A stretch of DNA of 64,000 nt from Piscinibacter sp. HJYY11. GTDB lineage: Bacteria; Pseudomonadota; Gammaproteobacteria; Burkholderiales; Burkholderiaceae_C. The first letter of the stretch is position 1, and every line of letters begins with the position of its first letter. A model generated the notes under the pieces. The model was not told where the DNA came from. It made no database searches and saw nothing but the letters and a program-made list of their open reading frames with translations. A program made the position numbers and the translations under genes. The stretch lies in NCBI RefSeq assembly GCF_016735515.1, contig NZ_JAERQZ010000001.1, positions 1,922,001-1,986,000 on the forward strand. The letters run 5' to 3'. Positions 1-14,805 of this stretch are shown here, in pieces.

Positions 1-5615
<5,615 letters not shown>

Positions 5616-5629
5616 GGGAGGAGCTTTCA

Positions 5630-5661
5630 GCAGGGGCAGGCGCGCGCTGGCGCAGCGCGCG
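5630..5661. repeat. Hairpin and 19-bp direct repeat in kinase leader
   Basis: Just upstream of the kinase start, CGCGCGCT (5641-5648) and AGCGCGCG (5654-5661) form a perfect 8-bp stem with a 5-nt loop. The 19 bases 5630-5648 recur exactly inside the kinase coding sequence at 5501-5519, 129 bp away. The function is unknown. The hairpin would lie in the 5' leader of the kinase mRNA. Confidence 0.45.
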
Positions 5662-5841
5662 CGGACGATGGGTGACCGCAGCGTAGGGCTTGGCGACGCA
5701 CTGCCAGTGACGGACAAGCCCGACACATGCTGTAGGAATGGGCCTACACCCCTCGTGGTGACTGCTGCTGCAGGGATCGCTCGCATCGCCAGACCCGAAA
5801 CCGGCGCTTAGACTGCGCGACACCCAACTGGAGCCTTTTTT

Positions 5842-6216
5842 GTGAATGCGGTGACCATCCTCTACGTCGAAGACAGCGACGACCTGCGCGACACCATCGG
5901 CATGCTGCTCGAAGCACCGGGCCGGGAGGTGCTGTGCTGTGCCACCGCGGAAGAGGCGCTCGCGCTGCTGGCGGAGCGCGAAGCCGACATCGTCATCACC
6001 GACGTGAGCCTGCCCGGCATGTCGGGCACCGACTTTGCGCGCAAGCTGCTGGCCGACGCGCCCAACCGCCGCATCGTGCTGTGCTCGGGCTATGAGTTCG
6101 GCGATGCGGTGGGCCAGTTCGGGCCCAACGTGCGGGCCTTGCTCAAGCCCTTCGAGCCGGAAGAGATGGAGGCGCTGGTCAACGAGGTGTGCGACCAGGT
6201 GCGCACGCCGGCCTGA
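5842..6216 (+). CDS. Single-domain response regulator (CheY-like receiver)
   Basis: This 124-residue protein is a stand-alone receiver domain with no output domain. It has the acidic pair near the N-terminus (YVEDSDD), a phosphoacceptor aspartate in VITDVSLPGMSG, a serine in the LCSG segment and the conserved lysine in LLKPFEP. It starts with GTG preceded by GGAG at suitable distance. It diverges from the poly-HAMP kinase gene across a 226-bp gap, so it may be that kinase's phosphotransfer partner (inference from position only). That gap contains the leader hairpin and no other recognised feature. Confidence 0.88.
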   Translation: MNAVTILYVEDSDDLRDTIGMLLEAPGREVLCCATAEEALALLAEREADIVITDVSLPGMSGTDFARKLLADAPNRRIVLCSGYEFGDAVGQFGPNVRALLKPFEPEEMEALVNEVCDQVRTPA

Positions 6217-6219
6217 GCC

Positions 6220-6756
6220 TCAGGCGGCCTGCCGCTCGCGTGCCGGCGCATCGGTCGGCATGCCTTCCTCGTCGATCGAGTGGGCTTCCTTGAGGGGGCC
6301 GGTTTCCTTGGCCCGCTGCGACAGGCGCATGTAGAAGCTCGCCACCTCGCGCAGGTCCTGCTCGTCCAGGTCTTCGATGCCGATCATGCGGTTGCTGGCC
6401 TGGCGGTTGGCCGCCAGCAGCTCGTTGAGCTTCAGGTGCATCGCCACGCTGTCCTTGTTCTGGCTCTGCTGGATGAGGAACACCATCAGGAAGGTCACGA
6501 TGGTGGTGCCGGTGTTGATGACCAGCTGCCAGTTTTCCGAGAAATCGAAGAGCGGGCCTGTCAGCGCCCACGCCGCGATCACGAGCAGCGCGGCGCAGAA
6601 CGCCGTGGGCGTGCCCGCCCAGCGGGTGACGCTGGAGGCAAAACGGTCGAAGGCGGTGAGCAGGGGCGAGTGGGTGGCCGCGTACGACGTGCTCGTCGTC
6701 GACGGCATGGCCCCCGGGTGGCCCCCGCGCCCCCCGGCGCGCTCCACCTCGCTCAT
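6220..6756 (-). CDS. Low-affinity iron permease family membrane protein
   Basis: The 178-residue protein has two hydrophobic segments (around FCAALLVIAAWAL and TIVTFLMVFLI) followed by the QQSQNKDSVAMHLKLNELL signature of the low-affinity iron permease family (PF04120). That family is named after fungal Fet4-type transport, but bacterial members are poorly characterised, so iron transport here is an inference. The start at 6756 overlaps the upstream stop as ATGA and has GGAG upstream. An alternative ATG lies at 6708. The charged C-terminal half is probably cytoplasmic. Confidence 0.8.
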   Translation of the reverse strand: MSEVERAGGRGGHPGAMPSTTSTSYAATHSPLLTAFDRFASSVTRWAGTPTAFCAALLVIAAWALTGPLFDFSENWQLVINTGTTIVTFLMVFLIQQSQNKDSVAMHLKLNELLAANRQASNRMIGIEDLDEQDLREVASFYMRLSQRAKETGPLKEAHSIDEEGMPTDAPARERQAA

Positions 6757-6986
6757 CGACGCTCCAGCGCCCCCGACCCGGCGCGGTGAGCGGAACGCCG
6801 CGGCTCGACCGCGTGGCGGGGGGCCGGCGGCTCGTCGATCAGCGCTTCGCTGACGTCGTCCACCAGGCCGACCAGCGTGGCCTGCTGTGGCTCGAAGAGC
6901 ATGCGGTCCTCGGACGCCAGCAGTCCGCCGGCGGCGAGGGCTCCCACCGCGGTCACCGTGGCGATGAGGGAAGGCGCGGTTTTCAT
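6753..6986 (-). CDS. Small exported or membrane-anchored hypothetical protein
   Basis: This 77-residue product has a signal-like N-terminus (MKTAPSLIATVTAVGALAAGG) and a short acidic then basic tail. No family was recognised. A purine-rich GAAAGGGG lies at suitable distance upstream of the start, and the stop overlaps the start of the iron-permease-family gene by ATGA. That overlap supports real, translationally coupled expression. Confidence 0.55.
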   Translation of the reverse strand: MKTAPSLIATVTAVGALAAGGLLASEDRMLFEPQQATLVGLVDDVSEALIDEPPAPRHAVEPRRSAHRAGSGALERR

Positions 6987-7015
6987 GGCCGGGCCCCTTT
7001 CGGTTGGAGGGTTGA

Positions 7016-7543
7016 TCAGTGAGCCTTGGGCGCTTCCTCGCCCATCAGCTCGTTCTTGCGGGCCTGCAACGAGGCGCCCAGTTCCTTGAGGTCGAGTTCC
7101 GTCTTCTTGAGCTTCGGGAACATCTCCTTTTCTTCTTCCTTGACGTGGTGCTCGACGTATTCGCCCAGCACCGTGACCTTGGCGTCGTACAGGTCGTCGG
7201 ACGGTTGCATGGTGCGGATCTGCTTGATCAGGTCCTTGGCGCTCGCGTGCTCGACCTGCGCCTCGTCGACCAGGTCGGCCTCGTCTTCCAGGGTCTCGTA
7301 GGCGGCTGGGTACACCAGCTCTTCCTCGATCTGGGTGTGCACCGTCAGCATCTCGCAGATCTGCTCGGCGAGGGCCTGCTTCTGGCTTTCCTCGGCCTCG
7401 GCCTTGACGAGCTTCTCGTACTCCTTGAACAAGGCCTTCACGTCCTTGTGGTCCCGCGTGAGCAGCTTGATGGCGTCGGGCTGGCGCGAGGCCGCCGAAC
7501 GGGTGGTGGTGGACTTGCGCGACTGGGTAGAGGTGGTGGGCAT
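7016..7543 (-). CDS. Hemerythrin HHE-domain protein
   Basis: The 175-residue protein carries hemerythrin-type di-iron ligand patterns in order: RDHKDVKALF, HTQIEEELVYP, QVEHASAKDL and YVEHHVKEEEKEMFP. Such proteins bind O2 or NO, or buffer iron, in a four-helix bundle. The N-terminus is a Ser/Thr-rich basic tail. ATG at 7543 is chosen because GGAG sits about 8 bases upstream; the open frame extends to 7624 without better support. Neighbouring iron-permease-family and cytochrome genes make a stress or redox role plausible. Confidence 0.88.
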   Translation of the reverse strand: MPTTSTQSRKSTTTRSAASRQPDAIKLLTRDHKDVKALFKEYEKLVKAEAEESQKQALAEQICEMLTVHTQIEEELVYPAAYETLEDEADLVDEAQVEHASAKDLIKQIRTMQPSDDLYDAKVTVLGEYVEHHVKEEEKEMFPKLKKTELDLKELGASLQARKNELMGEEAPKAH

Positions 7544-7705
7544 TGGCTGGCTCCGTACTGCGTGGCTGTCTGTTGAAGGATCACTGTTCGTCAGTGCATG
7601 GGTGAAGCGTACGAACGATTGCAACGGCGCAAAAGGCCCCTGTCAGCAAGTCGAGGAAAACTCCTACAAGCGCAGCACCGCGGCTGCTGACGGAGCCTGC
7701 CGCTT

Positions 7706-8188
7706 TCACGGACGTGCTGCCTGCCCGCCGGCACTGCGGGGCGGGAAAAGCCGAGCCGTGATGTCACTGTTGACCATGTGCACCAGGTCCTTGTCGAGCG
7801 AGTCGCTCACCCGCTTGGCCACTTCCGGATGGAGTTGCTTGCGCAGCAGCCCGAGGAAGCGTGGCGCCGCCACCAGGCGCAGCTCGTCGAAAAGGCTGCG
7901 ATGCATCGCGGTCTCGAGGTAGGCCGCGACACGGCGTGCAAAGCCGTCGGCTTCGAGGTGCCGCTCGTCGGCCCCGGCCGAGGCCGTGGCGTTGCCCTGC
8001 GTGGCCAGTCCGCCGCTGGCCGAGGCGGCACGCCGGCCCACCGCGTCGCGCCGCAGGTCCTGGCCCTTGGCATGCGCGGCCGCGTCGGTCATCTCCTCGA
8101 CCGGCTCCAGCTCACCGTCGTCGCTGCGTTCGAGGATGCGGGCGATGGCCTCGTCGGCCACCACGACCCAGATGGTGTGCTTCGTCAT
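7706..8188 (-). CDS. Host attachment family protein
   Basis: The 160-residue protein starts TKHTIWVVVADEAIARILE and carries the ADGFARRVAAYLE and VAAPRFLGLLRKQL segments typical of the bacterial 'host attachment' family (related to archaeal eRF1-like baeRF proteins). The family name comes from Agrobacterium plant attachment, but the molecular function is unknown. The fold is thought to resemble an eRF1 domain, which would point to an RNA- or translation-related role. It has its own AGGAG-type site upstream. Confidence 0.82.
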   Translation of the reverse strand: MTKHTIWVVVADEAIARILERSDDGELEPVEEMTDAAAHAKGQDLRRDAVGRRAASASGGLATQGNATASAGADERHLEADGFARRVAAYLETAMHRSLFDELRLVAAPRFLGLLRKQLHPEVAKRVSDSLDKDLVHMVNSDITARLFPPRSAGGQAARP

Positions 8189-8402
8189 CGTGTGCTCCTT
8201 TCGTCGTCATGCATGGAGCACTGGACCGGCAAGCGCTGTGCCGATGGCTGCTGCGCAATCGACAAGGCAACGCTGCAATGCAACAGCAGGCTGTTGCTGC
8301 GCCAACACCTGCCGACCGGATCGGCCCATCGCACCGGCTTGCGGCTTGGTACGTGTCTTGCGGGATGGGCCTGCCCCCGACCGCTGCTTGTTCCTTTCTC
8401 CC

Positions 8403-8783
8403 ATGCACAAGGCCTTCGCTTTTCTCGCCGCCACGCTGATGCTGGCGGGCACCGTCTCTTCTGCCACGCTCGAGCTCGGCATGGAGCTCATGCAGACCAT
8501 CGAGGACCTCAACAAGAGCCTCTCGTCCAACATCGCGCTACGCGATGCCCGTGCCACGCTCGCCGACGCGAAGGAGCTCGACGGGCTCTTCACCCAGGTG
8601 GAAGCGCATTTCATCGCCCGCGGCGATGCGGCCAATGCGGTCGAGCTGTCGAAGAAGAGCCGCACGCTCACGCAGGCCATCATCCAGTCGGCGGGCAGCA
8701 GCGACTTCGAAGCCGCCACCAACGCCGCCACAGACCTTTCGCGCACCTGCCGCACCTGCCACACCTTCTACAAGAAGGAATGA
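8403..8783 (+). CDS. Small periplasmic monoheme cytochrome c
   Basis: This 126-residue protein has an N-terminal signal peptide (MHKAFAFLAATLMLAG) and a single CXXCH motif, CRTCH, ten residues from the C-terminus. A C-terminal heme site with an otherwise helical chain resembles cytochrome c' (four-helix, C-terminal heme), so it probably acts in the periplasm as an electron carrier or gas-binding cytochrome. Its stop overlaps an ATG of the next cytochrome gene (ATGA), so the two are probably co-transcribed. No strong Shine-Dalgarno precedes ATG 8403. Confidence 0.8.
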   Translation: MHKAFAFLAATLMLAGTVSSATLELGMELMQTIEDLNKSLSSNIALRDARATLADAKELDGLFTQVEAHFIARGDAANAVELSKKSRTLTQAIIQSAGSSDFEAATNAATDLSRTCRTCHTFYKKE

Positions 8784-8785
8784 GC

Positions 8786-9496
8786 ATGGCGATGCGCGTC
8801 GCCGCACGCTCCGGCACGCTGGTGCTGGCCGTGGCGGCATTCGCTGCGGCGATGGCGGCGTCGCCGCCCATCGGCAACGTGGAGGCCGGCCGCCTCAAGG
8901 CCGAGGCGGAGCGCTGCCACGAATGCCACGGCGCGCAAGGCCAGGGCGATGGGCACACCAACGCCGACGCGCGGTTCGCCAAGCTCGCCGGCCAGCATGC
9001 GTCCTACCTGCTGATGCAGTTGCAGCGATATCGCAGCGGGCAGCGAAAGCACGACGTCATGCAGCTCAACACCCGCGACCTCGACGACCAGGACCTGCGA
9101 GACCTTTCGGCCTACTACGCCAGCCTGGCGCCGATGCGCGCCGAGCAAACGGCGGGCGACCCTGCGCCTGCCCGCAGGCTCTTCTCGGAGGGTGATGCCA
9201 CCCGGGGCATCACGGCGTGCGCGACCTGCCACGGCCCTGGCGGCGCCGGCACGGCACCCGTGCAGCCGCAGGTTCCCTTGCTCGCCGGACAGGACCCGCG
9301 CTACCTCGAACTGCAATTGCACGACTGGCGCAGCAGCTGGCGCACCGAATCCACACCCGGCCTCATGAACCAGGTGACGCGCCATCTCACCGATGCCGAG
9401 ATCAAGGGGCTGGCGAGCTATCTCTCAGGCCAATCGATCTCGGGCCAATCGATCGAAGCCCTCCGGGCCGACGCGCAAAAGCAAAACGGGCCGTGA
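8786..9496 (+). CDS. Diheme cytochrome c4-like protein
   Basis: The 236-residue protein has a signal peptide and two CXXCH heme motifs, CHECH near residue 43 and CATCH near residue 146. Each is followed by a class I cytochrome repeat (KLAGQHASYLLMQLQRYRSG and LLAGQDPRYLELQLHDW), which is the cytochrome c4 layout. It likely shuttles electrons in the periplasm, perhaps to a terminal oxidase. ATG 8786 is chosen because AAGGA lies 6 bases upstream; an in-frame ATG at 8780 overlaps the previous stop. The stop codon sits in the loop of a terminator hairpin. Confidence 0.87.
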   Translation: MAMRVAARSGTLVLAVAAFAAAMAASPPIGNVEAGRLKAEAERCHECHGAQGQGDGHTNADARFAKLAGQHASYLLMQLQRYRSGQRKHDVMQLNTRDLDDQDLRDLSAYYASLAPMRAEQTAGDPAPARRLFSEGDATRGITACATCHGPGGAGTAPVQPQVPLLAGQDPRYLELQLHDWRSSWRTESTPGLMNQVTRHLTDAEIKGLASYLSGQSISGQSIEALRADAQKQNGP

Positions 9497-9506
9497 GGCC
9501 CGTTTT
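9483..9506. terminator. Bidirectional hairpin terminator
   Basis: A perfect 10-bp stem (AAAACGGGCC / GGCCCGTTTT) with loop GTGA has A-rich and T-rich ends, so it can work in both directions. It ends the cytochrome unit on the plus strand and the serS/tRNA-Ser unit on the minus strand. The cytochrome stop TGA is inside the loop. Confidence 0.85.
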
Positions 9507-9514
9507 GTGTCTAG

Positions 9515-9603
<89 letters not shown>

Positions 9604-9650
9604 TGAACTGGTGCCGGCAGGTCGTTCGCCGGAAAGCCCAGGATTCTAGC

Positions 9651-10958
<1,308 letters not shown>

Positions 10959-10969
10959 CTAGGAGTGGC

Positions 10970-11896
10970 TTACTTCAGACCTTTCGGCAGCGGGAACTGC
11001 ACAGTCTCTTCGACCCCGTCCATCTTGCGCACCGACACCGCCCCCAGCGCCTTCAGGCGGGTGATCACCTGCTGCACGAGGATGTCGGGCGCCGAGGCGC
11101 CCGCGGTGAGGCCGACGCGGCGCTTGCCGTCGAACCACTCGGGCTTCAGGTCTTCCGGCTGGTCGACCATGTAGGCATCGGCACCCAGGCGCTCGCCGAG
11201 CTCGCGAAGGCGGTTGCTGTTGCTGCTGGTGGGGCTGCCCACGACGATCAGCACGTCGACCTGCGGGGCCAGCACCTTCACCGCGTCTTGCCGGTTCTGC
11301 GTGGCGTAGCAGATGTCCTGCTGCTTGGGCTCGCGCACGCTGGGGAATCGGCGCTTCACGGCGGCCAGGATCTCGGCCGCGTCGTCGACCGACAGCGTGG
11401 TCTGCGTCACCACGGCCAGCTTGTCGCTCTGCGCGACCTGCACACGATCGACGTCATCCACATCCTCGACGAGGTAGATGCCTTCGGTGAGCTGCCCCAT
11501 CGTGCCTTCGACCTCGGGGTGGCCCTTGTGGCCGATCATGATGAAGTCGTAGCCCTCCTTGTGGAGCTTGGCAACCTCCACGTGCACCTTGGTGACGAGC
11601 GGGCAGGTCGCATCGAAGATCGAGAAGCCGCGCTCCTGCGCCTCGCGCCGAACCGCCTGCGACACGCCGTGCGCGCTGAAGACGAGGGTGGCCCCCTTGG
11701 GCACTTCGGCCAGGTCCTCGATGAAGATCGCGCCCTTGGCCTTCAGGTCGTTGACGACGTAGGTGTTGTGCACGATCTCGTGGCGGACGTAGATCGGCGC
11801 GCCGAACTTGGCGATGGCGCGCTCGACGATCTCGATCGCCCGGTCCACCCCCGCACAGAAGCCACGCGGCTCGGCCAGCAGCACTTCGTCCAGCAT
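10970..11896 (-). CDS. ispH: 4-hydroxy-3-methylbut-2-enyl diphosphate reductase
   Basis: IspH (LytB) catalyses the last step of the MEP isoprenoid pathway, giving IPP and DMAPP, with a [4Fe-4S] cluster. Seen: the N-terminal [14 protein letters not shown] with the first cluster cysteine, HEIVHN, the second cysteine in [12 protein letters not shown] and the third in [12 protein letters not shown], plus the [13 protein letters not shown] substrate-binding stretch. Length (308) is normal. ATG 11896 overlaps the fkpB stop as TGATG; a GTG one codon upstream (11899) is an alternative. Confidence 0.97.
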   Translation of the reverse strand: MLDEVLLAEPRGFCAGVDRAIEIVERAIAKFGAPIYVRHEIVHNTYVVNDLKAKGAIFIEDLAEVPKGATLVFSAHGVSQAVRREAQERGFSIFDATCPLVTKVHVEVAKLHKEGYDFIMIGHKGHPEVEGTMGQLTEGIYLVEDVDDVDRVQVAQSDKLAVVTQTTLSVDDAAEILAAVKRRFPSVREPKQQDICYATQNRQDAVKVLAPQVDVLIVVGSPTSSNSNRLRELGERLGADAYMVDQPEDLKPEWFDGKRRVGLTAGASAPDILVQQVITRLKALGAVSVRKMDGVEETVQFPLPKGLK

Positions 11897-12351
11897 CACA
11901 GCACCCCGATCAGTTGGACTTCGAAGGTGACCGGCTGGCCGGCGAGCGGGTGGTTGAAGTCGAAGAGCAGCCAGTCGGGCCCCACGTCGCGCACCACGCC
12001 GGCATAGCTCCCCTGCCCATCGGGCGTGGGGAACTGCACCACGTCGCCCACGCTGTAGCGCTCGTCAGGGTCGCCCAGCTCGTGCATCAGCGAAAGCTTC
12101 ACCCGCTGCAGCATCTCGGGGTTGCGCTCGCCGAAGGCTTCTCCCGGGGCCAGCTGGAACGAGGTGCGCGTGCCCTCGGGCAGGCCCAGCAGCTTCGCTT
12201 CCATCGCCGGCGCGAGCTGGCCCGAGCCGAGCGACAGCGTCGCCGGCTTGTCGTTGAAGGTGTTGATGACGTCGGCGCCGTCGGGCCCGCTGAGGCGGTA
12301 GTGCAGGGTCAGGAAGGAGCCCTGCTGAACAGTTTGGGATGCTGGGTTCAC
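11896..12351 (-). CDS. fkpB: FKBP-type peptidyl-prolyl isomerase (FkpB/SlpA-like)
   Basis: This 151-residue protein has the FKBP fold signature [10 protein letters not shown] near the N-terminus and an inserted-in-flap (IF) chaperone domain ([15 protein letters not shown] through GDVVQF), as in SlyD/SlpA-type FKBPs. It has no signal peptide, so it is a cytoplasmic prolyl isomerase and folding helper. The fkpB-ispH order with overlapping codons is the same as in E. coli, which supports the assignment to FkpB (SlpA) rather than SlyD. It lacks SlyD's His-rich tail. Confidence 0.9.
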   Translation of the reverse strand: MNPASQTVQQGSFLTLHYRLSGPDGADVINTFNDKPATLSLGSGQLAPAMEAKLLGLPEGTRTSFQLAPGEAFGERNPEMLQRVKLSLMHELGDPDERYSVGDVVQFPTPDGQGSYAGVVRDVGPDWLLFDFNHPLAGQPVTFEVQLIGVL

Positions 12352-12431
12352 GGTGACGGCCCCCCGGAATGGCGAGGGAATGTGTGGGGGAGTACGAATA
12401 GACTGCCGCGAATTTTAGTTGGCACCCCCAC

Positions 12432-13106
12432 ATGGCTCTGAAAGACCTTCCGCCGGACGCCCGGCCGCGCGAAAAGCTGCTGGCCCGCGGCCCCGACGCC
12501 CTGGCCGACGCCGAACTCATCGCCCTGCTGCTGCGCACCGGCGTCAAGGGCCTTTCGGTGCTGCAACTGGCGCAGCAGATGCTCACCGAATTCGGCGGCC
12601 TCTCCGGCCTGCTGCAGGCCGAACCGGCGGACCTCAAGCGCATCAAGGGCCTGGGCCCCGCCAAGCGCGCCGAGATGAGCGCCGTGCTGGAGCTCGCGCG
12701 ACGTTCCTTGTCGCAAGAGCTGATGCAGCGCCCGGTCTTCGACTCGCCCACGAAGGTGAAGGACTACTTGCGGCTGCAGATCGGCGGCAAGCCGCACGAG
12801 GTCTTCGTGGTGCTCTTCCTCGACGCGCAGAACCGGCTCATCCGCGCGGAAGAGATGTTCCGCGGCACGCTCACGCAGACGAGCGTGTACCCACGTGAAG
12901 TGCTGAAGCGAGCGCTCGACCTCGGCGCCGCCGCCGTGCTGCTGGCCCACAACCACCCCTCGGGTGCGGCCGAACCCTCCCGCGCCGATGAATTTCTCAC
13001 GCAGACGCTGGGCAAGGCCCTGGCGATCATCGACGTGCGCGTGCTCGACCACCTGGTGGTCAGCCAGGCGGAGGTGGTCTCGTTCGCCGAGCGTGGCCTG
13101 ATCTGA
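12432..13106 (+). CDS. radC: RadC family JAB/MPN-domain protein
   Basis: The 224-residue protein has an N-terminal RadC helix-hairpin-helix-like region ([16 protein letters not shown], residues ~65-80) and a C-terminal JAMM metal-binding motif, HNHPSG with the downstream aspartate (residues ~177-190). RadC was once thought to act in DNA repair; its real activity is unsettled. The gene diverges from fkpB across an 80-bp gap that should hold promoters for both. Confidence 0.95.
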   Translation: MALKDLPPDARPREKLLARGPDALADAELIALLLRTGVKGLSVLQLAQQMLTEFGGLSGLLQAEPADLKRIKGLGPAKRAEMSAVLELARRSLSQELMQRPVFDSPTKVKDYLRLQIGGKPHEVFVVLFLDAQNRLIRAEEMFRGTLTQTSVYPREVLKRALDLGAAAVLLAHNHPSGAAEPSRADEFLTQTLGKALAIIDVRVLDHLVVSQAEVVSFAERGLI

Positions 13107-13233
13107 CCGATTCAGGGCCGCGTCCCCCGTTCATGGGACGGCCTGCAGCGAGTCCGTGTAACCGTGACATGCGTCCTTTCCCCTGGCTAACGCGACTTCT
13201 ACAGTGAAGACACGTTGTTCGACGGAGTGGGAC

Positions 13234-13644
13234 ATGAACACGAATACCGTTCTCTGGGCCTCGGGCGTGGTGCTCGTGCTGATCACCTTCGCCCAGTGGG
13301 TCTTGCTTCGCTCGCGTTACCTCGACGGCCTCACCAAGCAGCGCGCCCGACATGCGCAGCAGATGCAGACAGCCGGCCAGCACATCGAGCAGGCCAAGCG
13401 CCAAATCGCGCAGTTGCAACTCGACCTCGGCACTGCACGCTCGCAGCTGGCCCGCCATGTCGCCCGCCATAGCCTGGTCGCCGCGCCGACCAGCCCTGCA
13501 GCGAATGCAGCGCAGGCACGCCAGGACGCCGGTGTGGCCGCCAAGCGTGGCGAGCCCTTCGATGGCTTCGCCGACACCCTGCCGTCGCTGCAGTACCCGC
13601 ACGACGCAGGCGCTTTGCTCGCCACATACCCGGGCCGCCGATAG
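13234..13644 (+). CDS. Membrane-anchored coiled-coil hypothetical protein
   Basis: No family was recognised. The 136-residue product starts with a transmembrane helix (TVLWASGVVLVLITFAQWVLL), followed by a Gln/Ala/Arg-rich predicted coiled coil (residues ~30-80) and an alanine-rich tail. ATG 13234 is preceded by GGAG at 6 bases, which favours it over the in-frame GTG at 13204. It lies 29 bp upstream of the Smr-domain gene on the same strand. Confidence 0.6.
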   Translation: MNTNTVLWASGVVLVLITFAQWVLLRSRYLDGLTKQRARHAQQMQTAGQHIEQAKRQIAQLQLDLGTARSQLARHVARHSLVAAPTSPAANAAQARQDAGVAAKRGEPFDGFADTLPSLQYPHDAGALLATYPGRR

Positions 13645-13673
13645 CCCCGCCCGCGGGCGCTAAAGTGGCCCGC

Positions 13674-14330
13674 ATGAGCACCCGCCGCACCTCTCTCGCC
13701 CCGCGCGGCCTGCACTCGCTGTCGGAGCTCAAGACAGCCCTCGACGAGGCCCGCCGCGAGGCCGAGCGACAACAAGCCCTCGAACGCGAGATCGCCGCCC
13801 GCGAAAAGCGCGAGCGCGAGCTTTTCGCCATCACCGTCGGCCCCGTGCAGCCGCTGCGCCCCACCGGCCGGGCCCGCCAGGCGCGCGCCCTGCCCTCGCC
13901 CGAGCCCCGCCAGCGGCAACGTGACGAGCGCGAAGCGCTGCGCGAATCGCTGTCGGATGAGTTCAACGTCGACACGCTGCTCGAAACGGACGAGACGCTC
14001 TCCTTCCGCCGCCCCGAGATCGGCCTCGACGTGGTGCGCAAGCTGCGCCGCGGCGGCTGGGCCATCCAGGGGCAGATCGACCTGCACGGCCTGCGGCGCG
14101 ACCCGGCGCGGGTGAAGCTCAATGCCTTCATCCGCGACGCGGCCGAGCAGGGCCTGCGCTGCGTGCGCGTGGTGCACGGCAAGGGCCTGGGCTCGCCGGG
14201 CCGCGAGCCGGTGCTGAAGGCACGCGTGCGCAGCTGGCTGGTGCAGAAGAACGAGGTGCTGGCCTTCGTGCAGGCGCGGCCGGCCGAGGGTGGGAGCGGG
14301 GCGCTGGTGGTGCTGCTGAAGGCGGCCTGA
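13674..14330 (+). CDS. Smr-domain protein
   Basis: The 218-residue protein has a long charged N-terminal helix (EARREAERQQALEREIAAR) and a C-terminal Smr domain: IDLHGLRRDPARVKLNAFI with the DLHG motif, then CVRVVHGKGLGSP. Smr domains nick or cleave DNA or RNA, and bacterial YdaL/SmrA-type proteins have endonuclease activity or act in ribosome rescue. The substrate here is unknown. ATG 13674 is used; an in-frame GTG at 13665 would add three residues. It converges on the globin gene across a repeat element. Confidence 0.9.
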   Translation: MSTRRTSLAPRGLHSLSELKTALDEARREAERQQALEREIAAREKRERELFAITVGPVQPLRPTGRARQARALPSPEPRQRQRDEREALRESLSDEFNVDTLLETDETLSFRRPEIGLDVVRKLRRGGWAIQGQIDLHGLRRDPARVKLNAFIRDAAEQGLRCVRVVHGKGLGSPGREPVLKARVRSWLVQKNEVLAFVQARPAEGGSGALVVLLKAA

Positions 14331-14340
14331 CGACGCTCAC

Positions 14341-14402
14341 GCGCCGGGCCGCCCCAAGCCGGCGACGCCCCTTGGGGGCAGGAGCGCAGCGACTGGGGGC
14401 TA
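14341..14402. repeat. Dispersed palindromic intergenic repeat, copy A
   Basis: This 62-bp GC-rich element contains GCGCCGGGCCGCCCCAAGCC, then CGCCCCTTGGGGGC (self-complementary) and AGGAGCGCAGCGACTGGGGG. It shares a 34-bp exact match and about 60 bp of near-identity with copy B (53305-53371), in the opposite orientation on the plus strand. In both copies the neighbouring gene's TAG stop is at the element edge. It may act as a terminator between the convergent Smr and globin genes. Confidence 0.85.
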
Positions 14403-14786
14403 GATATTTCGCATCCAGTCGGCGGTCTTGAAGAAGGCTTCCTTGAGGCGAGCAATCAGCGCGTCGTCGAAACCCTGTTCGTGCATCGCCTGCACCATGC
14501 ACGCCATCCACTGGTCGCGCACCTTGATGCCGATGGCGAACGGCAGGTGCCGTGCGCGCAGCATCGGGTGGCCGAAGCGGTCGGTGTAGTGCGACGGGCC
14601 GCCCAGCCAGCCGCAGAGGAACCAGAACAGCTTGTCGCGCGAGCCTTCGGTCGTGGTCGGGTGCAGGGCGCGCAGCTCGGCGTAGGCCGGCTCCAGGTCC
14701 ATCAGGTCGTAGAAGCGGTCGACGAGCGCTCGCACGGCGGCTTCGCCGCCCACCCGCTCGTAGGCGGTCTGGGTGTGTTCGGTCAC
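14400..14786 (-). CDS. Group II truncated hemoglobin
   Basis: This 128-residue globin has the trHbII pattern: AYERVGGEAAVRALVDRFYDLM at the N-terminus, the distal region FWFLCGWLGGPSHYTDRFG, the proximal-histidine segment GHPMLRARHLPFAI and QWMACM. Such proteins bind O2 or NO in the cytoplasm and are linked to detoxification. It lies 19 bp downstream of the FlhG-like gene and is probably co-transcribed with it and the diguanylate cyclase. The stop TAG abuts repeat copy A. Confidence 0.93.
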   Translation of the reverse strand: MTEHTQTAYERVGGEAAVRALVDRFYDLMDLEPAYAELRALHPTTTEGSRDKLFWFLCGWLGGPSHYTDRFGHPMLRARHLPFAIGIKVRDQWMACMVQAMHEQGFDDALIARLKEAFFKTADWMRNI

Positions 14787-14805
14787 GGGAATCGGGGACA
14801 GGAGA

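Noticed and set aside
8280..8297. Perfect dyad GCAACAGC-AG-GCTGTTGC between the host-attachment and cytochrome genes
   Set aside because: It could be an operator, but it is about 105 bp upstream of the cytochrome start, no partner copy exists and no promoter context is clear, so no feature was called.
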